Assembly (NCBI GenBank): GCA_947502815.1
Contig: CANNBH010000001.1
Coordinates: forward strand, 1,054,001-1,118,000
Length of the DNA: 64,000 nt
Origin: an uncultured Erythrobacter sp.
GTDB lineage: Bacteria; Pseudomonadota; Alphaproteobacteria; Sphingomonadales; Sphingomonadaceae
Direction: 5' to 3'
Each line of letters starts with the position of its first letter. Position 1 is the stretch's first letter. Below the pieces are notes generated by a model. The model was not told the origin of the DNA. It made no database searches and was given only the letters and a program-made list of their open reading frames with translations. The position numbers and the translations under genes were made by a program. Shown here piece after piece: positions 1-8,720 of this stretch.

Positions 1-2
1 CC

Positions 3-1337
3 TTTGGCGCCACTTCGACCTTCGACGTTGAAGTTCTTCCGGACGGCACCAGCGATCTGCTTGCGGCAACGGGTATGGTTACGATCGAAGGCGGAACAGT
101 GAATGTTCTCGCAGGAAGCACAAACTTCAACTTCACGACCAATTACACCATCATCACTGCAGATGGCGGCGTTGATGGACAATTCGACGAGGTCACATCG
201 GATCTGGCGTTCTTGACGCCTACCTTGAGCTACAGCGACAATGCAGTGATGCTCAACCTCACCCGCAATGATGTGGACTTTGGGGCCGTTGGTCAGACAG
301 CAAACCAAGTTGCGGTTGGCAATTCGTTGCAAAACCAACGCACCGGCGAATTGACCAACATTATCATCAACCTTGATGCGGCCACGGCGCGCGATGCGTT
401 TGATCAGCTTTCGGGCGAAGTGCACCCATCCGCTCGCACAGCCATGACAGAGGATATGCGCCTTGTTCGCAATGCGATCCTTAATCACCTGTCCTACAAT
501 GAAGGTGGTCACATCTGGGGCCAAGCTTGGGGCTTCAACGGCGATACAGATGGAGACGGCAACGCAACCGGCCTTTCACGCGACGGTTACGGCATTCTCT
601 TGGGTGCAGACGTCTCTGTTGGTGAAGGCGCCAGCCTTGGTGTGACCGGTAGCTACTCGGATACAGATTTCGATCTCGATCCGCGTGCTGGCGGCAGCAA
701 CACCAATCCTGGCACGGGCAGCGTCCAAACACTCAGCGTCTTGGGCTATGTGGGTGTTGATATGGGCGGACTGCGGCTTCGCGCAGGCGGCGGTTATGGC
801 TGGAGCGAAGTGTCGACAGAGCGCAATGTTGCGTTTGGCACCTTCAGCGACACATTGGCGGCCAATTATGATGGTTCGGTGACCTTCGGCTTCGTCGAAG
901 CTGGTTTCCCGCTCGATATGGGTGATGGAATGCTGGAGCCTTATGCTGGGTTCACGTTTGGTGAAGCGAACACCGATGGCTTCACCGAAACGGGCGGCTC
1001 TGCTGCGCTTCGTATTGCAAGCGGCATCGAAAACTCCAGCACCGCTGTCGCCGGTATCCGCTTCGGGACGGACGAGGACAATGCGTTCCAACTGCGCGCT
1101 AATGCCGGTTACCAGCATGGCCTCAACGATCTTGAGCCGCTGGCCACCGCAAACTTCTCAACCGGCAGCTCGTTCACCGTTGCAGGTGCTCCGCAATCTC
1201 GCAGCTCCGGCTTCTTGCAAGCAGAGGCAAGCTTCCAGCTTGGTGAGAACAGCTCTGTCGGCGTCAGCTATGACGGTATCTACGGTAGCAACACCCAAGA
1301 TCACGCAGGGGTGGTTCGGGTCACAATCGGCTTCTAA
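3..1337 (+). CDS. Autotransporter, C-terminal part (5' partial)
   Basis: The reading frame is open to the left edge of the window, so the N-terminal passenger and signal peptide lie outside it. The visible part has the end of a beta-helical passenger rich in T, N and G. A linker containing [12 protein letters not shown] follows, and then about 270 residues of alternating aromatic and glycine strands ([10 protein letters not shown] onward). The protein ends in VRVTIGF, a terminal Phe typical of outer-membrane beta-barrels. This is the type V autotransporter barrel that carries its own passenger to the cell surface. The passenger's function cannot be told from here. A strong terminator lies 38 bases after the stop. 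Confidence 0.88.
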   Translation, partial: FGATSTFDVEVLPDGTSDLLAATGMVTIEGGTVNVLAGSTNFNFTTNYTIITADGGVDGQFDEVTSDLAFLTPTLSYSDNAVMLNLTRNDVDFGAVGQTANQVAVGNSLQNQRTGELTNIIINLDAATARDAFDQLSGEVHPSARTAMTEDMRLVRNAILNHLSYNEGGHIWGQAWGFNGDTDGDGNATGLSRDGYGILLGADVSVGEGASLGVTGSYSDTDFDLDPRAGGSNTNPGTGSVQTLSVLGYVGVDMGGLRLRAGGGYGWSEVSTERNVAFGTFSDTLAANYDGSVTFGFVEAGFPLDMGDGMLEPYAGFTFGEANTDGFTETGGSAALRIASGIENSSTAVAGIRFGTDEDNAFQLRANAGYQHGLNDLEPLATANFSTGSSFTVAGAPQSRSSGFLQAEASFQLGENSSVGVSYDGIYGSNTQDHAGVVRVTIGF

Positions 1338-1375
1338 TCTTGCCGTGAGACAGTGGCTCCCATTAGCCGACGATT

Positions 1376-1412
1376 AAAAGGGCCCCGCTGGTTATCCAGT
1401 GGGGCCCTTTTT
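1376..1412 (+). terminator. Rho-independent terminator after the autotransporter
   Basis: A near-perfect stem pairs AAAAGGGCCCCGCTGG with CCAGTGGGGCCCTTTT across a TTAT loop and runs into a T tract. The A tract on the left also makes it usable from the opposite strand, so it may end the Lrp-family gene too. Confidence 0.88.
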
Positions 1413-1476
1413 GTTGGAATGCAGAGATTGGGCCATCTGCGAACTCACCCAAGCGCGCAGCTTGCGGATTGAGCTC

Positions 1477-1986
1477 TCATGGCTGATTTTGCGCTGCCCA
1501 ATGCGTTAGCGATCCGCGTGACTTGATTGTTTTGAGACAGATCGTTGTTGAACTGGAAGTAACGCCGGGCAGTTTGGAAATTTCGTGACGCAACAATTCG
1601 TCAAGATGATCGACAGAGCGGGCGTAGACGCGCAGCAAGTAATCGCTGGACCCTGCTGTGGTGTGGCATTCGACAATGGCAGGGTGATCGCAAACTGCCT
1701 GTTCAAAGGCGGTGTAAGCATCAAATCGGATGGTGACCGAGATTTGGCTCAACACGCCAAGGCCTAGTCGCCCGGGATCAAATTGTGCGGCGTAACCAAG
1801 CAGCAAGCCTGATCGCTCCATCTCCCTTACCCGTGTCCAGCAAGGCGATTTGGAAAGACCGATATCCGCCGAAAGATCGGCAAAGGATCGGCGTCCATCG
1901 GCCTCCAACGCCTCCGCAATTTTCCAGTCAATATTATCCAAGTCCCGCTCTCCCATCGTCGCCCCATCAATAGGCCGTTGTGACAC
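1477..1986 (-). CDS. Lrp/AsnC-family transcriptional regulator (KynR-like)
   Basis: The 169-residue protein has an N-terminal winged helix-turn-helix (around residues 17-60, with NIDWKIAEALEADGR and LSKSPCWTRVREME) followed by a RAM/AsnC ligand-binding domain (ECHTTAGSSDYLLRVYA). This is the standard Lrp/AsnC layout. A second possible start is Met11 (MGERDLDNIDW), which fits the usual N-terminus better. The gene is divergent from kynA-kynB-kynU. Lrp-family regulators named KynR control kynurenine genes in other proteobacteria, so control of this operon is likely. That role and the ligand (kynurenine or tryptophan) are inferred from position only. Confidence 0.88.
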   Translation of the reverse strand: MSQRPIDGATMGERDLDNIDWKIAEALEADGRRSFADLSADIGLSKSPCWTRVREMERSGLLLGYAAQFDPGRLGLGVLSQISVTIRFDAYTAFEQAVCDHPAIVECHTTAGSSDYLLRVYARSVDHLDELLRHEISKLPGVTSSSTTICLKTIKSRGSLTHWAAQNQP

Positions 1987-2034
1987 TAAACTGATGCATC
2001 AAAGAACGAAAGGTGGGTGTTTAGGATTTAAGAG

Positions 2035-2064
2035 GGAAAATATTCTGAATTAGGCGAATTTTCC
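2035..2064. promoter_or_regulatory. Candidate operator between the Lrp-type regulator and kynA
   Basis: The inverted repeat GGAAAAT (2035-2041) and ATTTTCC (2058-2064) encloses an inner palindrome ATTCTGAAT (2042-2050). AT-rich imperfect dyads are typical Lrp/AsnC targets, and this one lies in the divergent intergenic region. Binding is inferred; no consensus for this regulator is known to me. Confidence 0.4.
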
Positions 2065-2165
2065 GGATCAAACGGGATGATGTTTTTGAGCGCCTTTGCT
2101 AGATAGGAGCAATCCCATTTCGATTGCACGGCGGCTTCTTCCGGCCGCAATCCCTCCAAAGGTGT

Positions 2166-3098
2166 ATGATGAAAGATCCAGCAGACTTCAATTTGCCAGA
2201 GGCCAACTCGGCCGCAATCCGCCGCACCACCGTCGGCGGCGTCGAGACCTTCGAAGCGCATATTGCAGGCGAAACAATTCAATGGGATCGCGGCCTGTCC
2301 TATGGGCAGCATTTGCAAACTGGCCGATTGCTGAATGCGCAAGGCCCCGTTTCTGACAAGCCTGATGAAATGCTCTTCATCATCATGCACCAGACAATGG
2401 AGCTTTGGATAAAGCTGATGTTGCATGAATTGCGCGTGGCGATGGCGCATTTGCGCGGCGATGAATTGGATAAGGCGGGCCGAACGCTCGACCGCACCGC
2501 GACGATCATGCAGCATATGATCCATTCTTGGGAAGTGCTGGCCACGTTAAGCCCGCATGATTTCATGACCTTCCGCGGCTATCTGGGCAAGGCTTCTGGG
2601 TTTCAATCACAGCAATATCGTGAGCTTGAATTCCTGTTGGGGTTGAAACGCCCCGATCTTATCCTTGTCCACAATGGAGACGAGGCGGCGCAGGCGGCTT
2701 TGAATAAGACGTTGGGGGAACCATCTCTTTATGACGAAGTGATCGGCGTGCTGTCGCGGCATGGTTTCACCATTCCAGACAGCAGCCTGAGCCGTGATTG
2801 GTCAAAGCCCTATGCGCCTAGTGTTGAAGTAGAAGAGGCCTGGCTCACCATCTACAACGATCCCAATGCGCATTGGACTCTCTACGATCTGGGAGAGAAG
2901 GTCACCGCACTGGAATACTACTTTCAGGAATGGCGTTTTAAACATATGAAGACGGTCGCGCGCGTGATTGGCCATCGCCATGGCACAGGCGGATCGGCGG
3001 GGGTGCATTATCTGGTCAAAGCGCTTGATTTGCAGTTCTTTCCTGAACTGTGGTCAATGCGAACGCGGATGGAAGCGCATCCCGTGGCAGGTAAATGA
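2166..3098 (+). CDS. kynA: Tryptophan 2,3-dioxygenase
   Basis: This heme enzyme opens the indole ring of L-tryptophan with O2 to give N-formylkynurenine, the first step of the kynurenine pathway. Family hallmarks are visible: LSYGQHLQTGRLLNAQ, the helix MHQTMELWIKLMLHEL with a distal His, FKHMKTV with the probable proximal heme His, and the GTGGSAG substrate loop. Two adjacent ATG codons at 2166 and 2169 follow an AAGG element. The frame is open further up to 2124, but that extension has no family similarity. From 2166 the protein is 310 residues, about the usual length. First gene of the kynA-kynB-kynU operon. Confidence 0.95.
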   Translation: MMKDPADFNLPEANSAAIRRTTVGGVETFEAHIAGETIQWDRGLSYGQHLQTGRLLNAQGPVSDKPDEMLFIIMHQTMELWIKLMLHELRVAMAHLRGDELDKAGRTLDRTATIMQHMIHSWEVLATLSPHDFMTFRGYLGKASGFQSQQYRELEFLLGLKRPDLILVHNGDEAAQAALNKTLGEPSLYDEVIGVLSRHGFTIPDSSLSRDWSKPYAPSVEVEEAWLTIYNDPNAHWTLYDLGEKVTALEYYFQEWRFKHMKTVARVIGHRHGTGGSAGVHYLVKALDLQFFPELWSMRTRMEAHPVAGK

Positions 3099-3123
3099 TG
3101 ACTGCCAATAATATGGAAATGAA

Positions 3124-3759
3124 ATGAGCGAACCTCACATCTGGGATATTTCACAGCGTATTGGCTCTGCAACGCCGCTTTGGCCGGGGGAGCCGCCCGT
3201 GCGGGTCACACGCCATGCGAACATCGGGCCGGATTGCCCCGTCAACATCGGGGCGGTGTCGATGCCGGTTCATACTGGCACCCATGCCGATGCTCCCTTG
3301 CATTACAGTGATGACGGTTTGGCTTCGGCGGATTGCGACATTGCACCCTATGTGGGCCGCTGCGTTGTCGTGGATGTCACCGGAGCAGGGGATCAGGTGG
3401 AGTGTGATGATTGTGATTGGGACGCGATTGCGGGCCATCAGCGGGTAATTCTGCGAACCTATGACCGGTTTCCGCATGATGTTTGGGACGATGGTTTCAC
3501 TGCGATTGCAGCACCTGTGATCGAACGGCTCGGCGCCATGGGCGTGCGGCTAATTGGGGTGGATACACCGTCGCTCGACCCGCAGATTTCCAAGACGATG
3601 GATGCGCATCACGCCGTGTTGGCGGCCGATATGCGCATATTAGAAGGGTTGGTTCTCGATGGCGTGTGCGCCGGTGAGTATGAGCTTGTTGCTCTTCCGC
3701 TTAAGATTGAGGGCGCGGATGCAAGCCCAGTTAGAGCCATTCTTAGAGAGGCCATCTAA
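3124..3759 (+). CDS. kynB: Kynurenine formamidase (arylformamidase)
   Basis: The enzyme hydrolyses N-formylkynurenine to kynurenine and formate. The 211-residue protein belongs to the metal-dependent cyclase/KynB family: it opens with WDISQRIGSATPLWPGEPP and carries the metal-binding motif HTGTHADAPLHY (about residues 50-62). Asp and Ser residues of the second conserved block follow (GVDTPSLDP). The gene starts 25 bases after kynA and its TAA directly abuts the ATG of kynU, so translation of the last two genes is probably coupled. Confidence 0.95.
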   Translation: MSEPHIWDISQRIGSATPLWPGEPPVRVTRHANIGPDCPVNIGAVSMPVHTGTHADAPLHYSDDGLASADCDIAPYVGRCVVVDVTGAGDQVECDDCDWDAIAGHQRVILRTYDRFPHDVWDDGFTAIAAPVIERLGAMGVRLIGVDTPSLDPQISKTMDAHHAVLAADMRILEGLVLDGVCAGEYELVALPLKIEGADASPVRAILREAI

Positions 3760-5013
3760 ATGCCTGATTTCGTTGATGCGCAATTGTTGGGCAAGGCGCG
3801 CGACTTGGACGCGCAAGATCCACTGGCGCGCTTTCGTGATCGGTTCCAGATGCGTGAGGGGTTGATCTATCTCGATGGCAATTCTCTTGGCTGCATGCCC
3901 AAGGCGACGCCGGATAGGATGGCCGACACTCTTTCACGCGAATGGGGCGAGGGGCTGATCACATCGTGGCTGGACGCGGATTGGGCGAATGCGCCGCAGC
4001 GCGTTGGCGACAAGATCGCCCAATTGATCGGCGCGCTGCCCGGCGAAGTGATTGCGGCCGATTCCACCTCTGTGAACATTTTCAAGGCGTTGACCGGTGC
4101 ACTTTCCTTGCGTCCTGAACGCTCAACCATCCTTACAGAGACAACGAATTTCCCCACCGACAGTTATATGATGCAAGGCATAGAGCAATTTTCCGGCGGG
4201 CGGATACAGGCGCGGGCTGTTGCTCCCAATGATGTTTTGGACGCCGTGGATGAGACGACGGCGGCTGTCTTGCTCACCCATGTTCATTACAAGTCTGCCA
4301 AGGCGCGCGACTTGGCCGAAACGACGCGCCGCATTCAGGCATCGGGCGCGCTGGTGATTTGGGATTTGAGCCACAGCACCGGCGCGGTTGATATCGATCT
4401 TGGCGCGGCCAATGCCGATTTTGCGGTTGGATGCGGGTACAAGTTCTTAAATGGCGGGCCGGGTGCGCCGGCTTTCATCTATGTCGCACGCCGCAATCAA
4501 TCAGCCTCTCCGGTTCTGTCTGGCTGGTTTGGCCATGCAAATCCGTTCGCCTTTGAAGAAGGGTATCGTCCTGCCGAAGGGGTAGACCGCTTCCTATGCG
4601 GTACACCCTATGTGCTGGGCCTCGCCGCGCTCGAAGTGGGGGTCGATATGATGTTGGAAGCGGAGATGAGAGCCGTCCGGGCCAAATCAATTGCACTTGG
4701 CCAATTGCTGATAGAAGCGATGGAGCCGCTTTGCGCGGAGCATGGCTTTGTATTGGCGAGCCCTGCCGATCCCAATCACCGCGGCAGCCACGTCGGATAC
4801 GCGCATGAAAACGCCTATGCGATGGTTCAGGCTTTGCGTGATGAAGAGGATGTCATCGCCGATTTCCGGACGCCGGATATCATTCGGTTTGGCCTGACTC
4901 CGCTGACTTTGAGGCATGCGGATATCGTCGAGGCGGTTCGCCGGTTGCAGTCGGTGTGCGCATCAAAAAGCTGGGACAAACCTGCCTATCGAACCCTTTC
5001 CGCGGTCACGTGA
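3760..5013 (+). CDS. kynU: Kynureninase
   Basis: This PLP-dependent enzyme cleaves kynurenine to anthranilate and L-alanine. In its 417 residues the PLP lysine is K228 in GCGYKFLNGGPG, and WDLSHSTGA (about 201-209) supplies cofactor-contacting Asp and His. YLDGNSLGCMP near the N-terminus is the conserved kynureninase opening. It is the last gene of the operon, with its ATG immediately after the kynB stop. Its last 8 bases overlap the 3' end of the convergent ATPase gene. The alanine produced could feed the alanine dehydrogenase at 19.3 kb, but that link is only metabolic inference. Confidence 0.96.
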   Translation: MPDFVDAQLLGKARDLDAQDPLARFRDRFQMREGLIYLDGNSLGCMPKATPDRMADTLSREWGEGLITSWLDADWANAPQRVGDKIAQLIGALPGEVIAADSTSVNIFKALTGALSLRPERSTILTETTNFPTDSYMMQGIEQFSGGRIQARAVAPNDVLDAVDETTAAVLLTHVHYKSAKARDLAETTRRIQASGALVIWDLSHSTGAVDIDLGAANADFAVGCGYKFLNGGPGAPAFIYVARRNQSASPVLSGWFGHANPFAFEEGYRPAEGVDRFLCGTPYVLGLAALEVGVDMMLEAEMRAVRAKSIALGQLLIEAMEPLCAEHGFVLASPADPNHRGSHVGYAHENAYAMVQALRDEEDVIADFRTPDIIRFGLTPLTLRHADIVEAVRRLQSVCASKSWDKPAYRTLSAVT

Positions 5014-5419
5014 TCGTTAGGCTTAGGGTGTTGAGGTTGCCGCTGCGCGAATAGGCGATGTTGCTGCCCCATGTGTGCACAATCGCCAGACCAACGCCGC
5101 CGCCTGTCTGCGGATCGGGGCCGGTGAATTCCGGGGCTGCCGCAGGGTCAAAGGCCTGGCCGTCATCCTCAATACGCAGATCGACGCCTGCACCGGTATC
5201 CTGCAGCGAAACCCACAAGGCGATGTCCCTGTCTGGCCCGCCATGATGTAAACAATTGGATACTAACTCCTCCACGATGATCGCCGCCTTGACACGGGCG
5301 CGTTCATCAAGGCAGCTTTCGGGAAGAAAGTCGCGCGCGAATTGCAGCGCTTCCATTATTGTGGAGCGCGGATCGCTTCCGCTGGCAACGAATGCCGAAA
5401 ATCGTCTCTTGTGAGCCAC
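5006..5419 (-). CDS. RsbW-like serine kinase / GHKL ATPase
   Basis: The 137-residue cytosolic protein is a single GHKL ATPase domain (HATPase_c_2). The N box is EELVSNCLHHGG with E51 and N55, the G1 box is IEDDGQAFDP (84-91), and the G2 box is GGGVGLAIVH (107-115). It has no histidine-phosphotransfer region, as expected of anti-sigma-factor serine kinases of the RsbW/SpoIIAB type. Such kinases phosphorylate a STAS antagonist, and a STAS protein (9.7 kb) and a PP2C phosphatase (6.6 kb) lie nearby. No sigma-factor gene is visible in the window, so its final target is unknown. Confidence 0.88.
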   Translation of the reverse strand: MAHKRRFSAFVASGSDPRSTIMEALQFARDFLPESCLDERARVKAAIIVEELVSNCLHHGGPDRDIALWVSLQDTGAGVDLRIEDDGQAFDPAAAPEFTGPDPQTGGGVGLAIVHTWGSNIAYSRSGNLNTLSLTIT

Positions 5420-5456
5420 GATTCTATGCTAACACGATATCTGTCTGGGGGAATAC

Positions 5457-5891
5457 ATGAGAAAATTTGCTATCCTTATCGTTGCCATGGCCGCCTTGGT
5501 CGCGCAACCGGCATTGGCTGATATCGGGCGGATCAAAAATGTGACCAGCGGAGTGCAGGTTATTCGCGATGGCCGCGCCATTACCGCACGCCCCGGCTTA
5601 CGTCTCAGGGAAGGCGATGTCATTGTCACATCGCGCCGGTCGCGGGTTGGCATCACCCTGTCCGATGATACGCGCATGGCGCTTGGCCCAAACAGCCGGG
5701 TCACTCTGGATGAATATGAATATGATCGCCGCCGCCAAACAGGCCGGTCGGTAACGTCGATCAATCGCGGATCCTTGGGCGTGACATCCGGCAACATCAC
5801 CCGCAGCGGCCGTGACCGGATGCGTGTGCGCACGCCAACATCGACATTGGGTGTGCGCGGGACGACCTTTGTGGTTGAGGTTTCGGGATAA
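5457..5891 (+). CDS. Secreted FecR-domain protein
   Basis: The 144-residue protein has a signal peptide of about 21 residues ending in PALA. A FecR-type domain follows: GVQVIRDGRAITARPGLRLREGD, a predicted beta sandwich, and TPTSTLGVRGTTFVVEV, the characteristic end of stand-alone periplasmic FecR proteins. It is not a classical FecR anti-sigma regulator because it lacks a cytoplasmic or membrane segment. Its stop overlaps the start of the OmpA-like lipoprotein gene (TAATG), so the two are coupled. It probably acts in the periplasm; a ligand cannot be named. Confidence 0.85.
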   Translation: MRKFAILIVAMAALVAQPALADIGRIKNVTSGVQVIRDGRAITARPGLRLREGDVIVTSRRSRVGITLSDDTRMALGPNSRVTLDEYEYDRRRQTGRSVTSINRGSLGVTSGNITRSGRDRMRVRTPTSTLGVRGTTFVVEVSG

Positions 5892-6559
5892 TGCGGCTGG
5901 CTCTAGCGCTCGGCACCGCCCTTACACTCAGCGCCTGCGCCGGCGACCGAGTTACCTTGCTTTCGCACGCTGATGGTGGCCCGATTGGATCGGTGGCTGT
6001 GCTGCAAGAGGGCGACGAAGACGTCGTTCTGGATACAGAAAATCAGCAGGTAAAGTTGCGCGCAGGCCGCCCGCGATTGCGGCAATTGGCGCAGTCCAAT
6101 CCTGACCATGCCGAGCTTTTGCAATATTTGCCTTCGGCTCCAATCTCTTATGTCCTGCCTAATTTTCCTGTCGGCAGTTTTTCCCTAAGCGATGAAAGCA
6201 AGGAAGAGATCGAAGCCTTCATGTGCTTGGCCGAATTTAGGGAAGGGTGCGCGCGTTTCTTCCCCGAATGTTCAGAGCCAACGGACGTGGAGCTGCAGGC
6301 AGCAGGCAAATGCCCCGTTCCGCGGCCCGGGTATAAGGTTGAAATCCGGGGTTTCACAGACACGACCGGCGGCGATTCTTTAAACGATGATGTCTCGCAG
6401 AACCGGGCCACAGAGGTCGCTGAAGCTATGCGGGCGCTTGGTTATAACATCGACCTTAGCGACGCTTTGGGTTTGGGTGAGGGCCCTGCCAAAAGAAGCG
6501 GTGTGGCAGATGAATTCGATATCGGTGAATGGCGCAAGGTCGAAATCGTCATTCGTTGA
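5891..6559 (+). CDS. OmpA-like lipoprotein
   Basis: The 222-residue protein has a lipobox LSAC with lipidation at Cys16, a poorly conserved middle region, and a C-terminal OmpA-like peptidoglycan-binding domain (about 130-220). The latter contains VEIRGFTDTTGG, SQNRATEVAEAMRALG and WRKVEIVIR. Four Cys residues at about 105-135 could form disulfides inside an insertion of the OmpA fold. The domain normally holds the protein on the cell wall. Its TAATG overlap with the FecR-domain gene implies a joint envelope role. Confidence 0.83.
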   Translation: MRLALALGTALTLSACAGDRVTLLSHADGGPIGSVAVLQEGDEDVVLDTENQQVKLRAGRPRLRQLAQSNPDHAELLQYLPSAPISYVLPNFPVGSFSLSDESKEEIEAFMCLAEFREGCARFFPECSEPTDVELQAAGKCPVPRPGYKVEIRGFTDTTGGDSLNDDVSQNRATEVAEAMRALGYNIDLSDALGLGEGPAKRSGVADEFDIGEWRKVEIVIR

Positions 6560-6602
6560 TCTATCGCGCCCCATTCGCGGCTCCAGTCGCGGCGCCAGTC
6601 GC

Positions 6603-8720
6603 CTACTGAGTCTCTGGGGCATCATCGCCAAGATAACGCAGCGCAAAGATCGTCAGGTCGTCCGTGGGATCATTCGTCCCTTCGAACAGGCGAACTTGCC
6701 TAGCGAGCCGCGATGCGCGTCCCTTTGCCGTGGTTTCGCCCTTGGCCGAAAGTGACGCCAAGACGCCGCCCATGCCAAACAACTCGTCCTTCTCATTGGC
6801 GGCCTCTGTCGCGCCATCGGTGATCACAATCAGAGTTTCACCTTTGGCCAGCTCGATCGTTTCCACAGGGTAGGGGAATTCGATCACACATAGGGGCGGT
6901 CCGCCGATCATCTCGAATGTGTTGACGCTGTTGTCTGCGCCCACAATCATTGGGTTTTCGTGACCGGCGTTGATCAATTGTGCTGCTCCGGTCCGACAAT
7001 CGATCGTGCCAACCAGCATGGTCAGCCCCATCTCATCATCGGCCTCATCCATCAGATCGCGATTGAGCGCCGCCACGGCCTTGACCAAGCCATCTCCGGC
7101 CCGCGCCAAATTGCTTTTTGAAAGGGTTTTGGACAGGGCCATGAACAGGGCCGCTGGCACCCCTTTGCCGGTTACATCGCCCACCATGAAAAGCAGCAAA
7201 TTTTCGTTGATCTTCACCGCATCAAAAAAGTCCCCGCCGACTGATTTTGCGGGTTCTAAAACTGCACCGATTTCGGTGCGCCGATCGAGGCGTGCGAGCG
7301 CTTTGTCACCCGGCACCATACTCATCTGAATCCGCCGTGCTGCGTCCAATTCGCCCTTTTGCACCGATGCCTTGATACGTTCTTCGACCAATTCATCGGC
7401 GAGCCGTTTGCGCTCTGCGCGCGCGATTGCGTAACGGGCGATTGTCAGCGCGACGGCCGCGCAGACTGCGACCAGCAAGGGGCGCACCGGGTCGAACAAG
7501 AGATTGGCCTGCGTGTATGCGAGCCAAGAACCAAACGGCAAAGCCAGCGCAGTGCCAAACGCGATCCACAAAGGCCAAGTTCGCGCGGTAAGGGCGGCGG
7601 CTAAGACCAGCGCCAACAGCAACCCGGCAAAGGCCAATTCCAGCGCAATCATAGAGGCAGGCCGCGATAACCACGCCTGTTCTAGAATCGCATCGACCGC
7701 TTGTGCCTGAACCATAACGCCGAACGCATTGCTGTTCAGGGGGGTTGAGACGATGTCGTAGGTGCCAGTGGCGATAACGCCAATAATGACCACCTTGCCT
7801 GCAAAAACATCTGGAGGAACCTGTTGGTCCAAAACGTCGATAGCTGAAACTTGCGCTGCACCCGGCAGATCGCCCATGCGAAACTGCATATTCGCGCCAT
7901 CATCGGCAGGCACCAGGGTTTCGCCAAAGGCCAAAGCGCCGTCTGACCATTCCAACTGTTCCACATCCAAGGCGATCCGGGCCAATTCAGCGGCAAATCC
8001 AGCGGCTTGCGTATCGCTCACTTGTGTTGCCAGCGGCACCCGGCGGACCAAACCGTCTTTGTCCGGCTCACCGTTGAGCATGCCGTGGCCCATGGCCACT
8101 TCATCAAGGACAAAGATGCTGGCGAGCACCCGGTCGGCGGTGAGGATGTCGGGCGGCGGTGTGCCTGTAACCTCTGGGTTGAAGAAATATTGATCGACCG
8201 TTTCACCGCGGCCATTGGCCGCCACACGGCCCAAAACGCTGGGCGTTTGGCCCAAAACCGCGCCCAGATAGGTGTCCATATCAGGCAGAGCGAGTACTTT
8301 CTCGCGGGTCTCAAGATCCAATTCTTCATCGTGATATCGGTCGGCGAACATTCGCGGGCTAAGCGGGTCGGGTTCGGTGAAATAGATGTCGATCCCGACC
8401 GCTTTGGGCCCAGCGGCAGCGATTTCATTGATCAATTGCGCGGTGACATAGCGCGGCCAAGGCCAGACGCCGGGGCCGTCTTCTGCCGCTTGCTCAATGC
8501 TGTAATCGTCGACCAGAACAACAACGACATTGTCCGCGGTAATCTCTCGCGGGGAGATGCGCTGCCATGTGTCAAACAGAGTGCGGCGTTCAAAATCACC
8601 GGCGAAGAATGTCAGCAAGGCGCCGATCAAACCGCCCATTAAGACGGCGCGTATAAGAGGGGAACGGCGCGAAGTCGGCGCGTCTTGCAGGTCAGATTTA
8701 GATTTCGACACAGAGCCCAT
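6603..8720 (-). CDS. CHASE2-domain PP2C (SpoIIE/RsbU-type) phosphatase
   Basis: The protein of about 705 residues has a membrane segment at about 24-42 and then a CHASE2 extracytoplasmic sensor (about 45-345, with VVVVLVDDYSIEQ, GPKAVGIDIYF and GKVVIIG). Three membrane segments (355-430) and a coiled linker follow. The cytoplasmic PP2C domain contains AKSVGGDFFD with metal Asp498, VGDVTGKGVPAALFMA with Asp516, and DPTDDLTIFAL. SpoIIE-type phosphatases dephosphorylate STAS antagonists, and one is encoded two genes upstream in the same operon. Two adjacent ATGs occur at 8723 and 8720. The start overlaps the end of the MBL-fold gene by about 25 bases, indicating coupling. Confidence 0.92.
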   Translation of the reverse strand: MGSVSKSKSDLQDAPTSRRSPLIRAVLMGGLIGALLTFFAGDFERRTLFDTWQRISPREITADNVVVVLVDDYSIEQAAEDGPGVWPWPRYVTAQLINEIAAAGPKAVGIDIYFTEPDPLSPRMFADRYHDEELDLETREKVLALPDMDTYLGAVLGQTPSVLGRVAANGRGETVDQYFFNPEVTGTPPPDILTADRVLASIFVLDEVAMGHGMLNGEPDKDGLVRRVPLATQVSDTQAAGFAAELARIALDVEQLEWSDGALAFGETLVPADDGANMQFRMGDLPGAAQVSAIDVLDQQVPPDVFAGKVVIIGVIATGTYDIVSTPLNSNAFGVMVQAQAVDAILEQAWLSRPASMIALELAFAGLLLALVLAAALTARTWPLWIAFGTALALPFGSWLAYTQANLLFDPVRPLLVAVCAAVALTIARYAIARAERKRLADELVEERIKASVQKGELDAARRIQMSMVPGDKALARLDRRTEIGAVLEPAKSVGGDFFDAVKINENLLLFMVGDVTGKGVPAALFMALSKTLSKSNLARAGDGLVKAVAALNRDLMDEADDEMGLTMLVGTIDCRTGAAQLINAGHENPMIVGADNSVNTFEMIGGPPLCVIEFPYPVETIELAKGETLIVITDGATEAANEKDELFGMGGVLASLSAKGETTAKGRASRLARQVRLFEGTNDPTDDLTIFALRYLGDDAPETQ

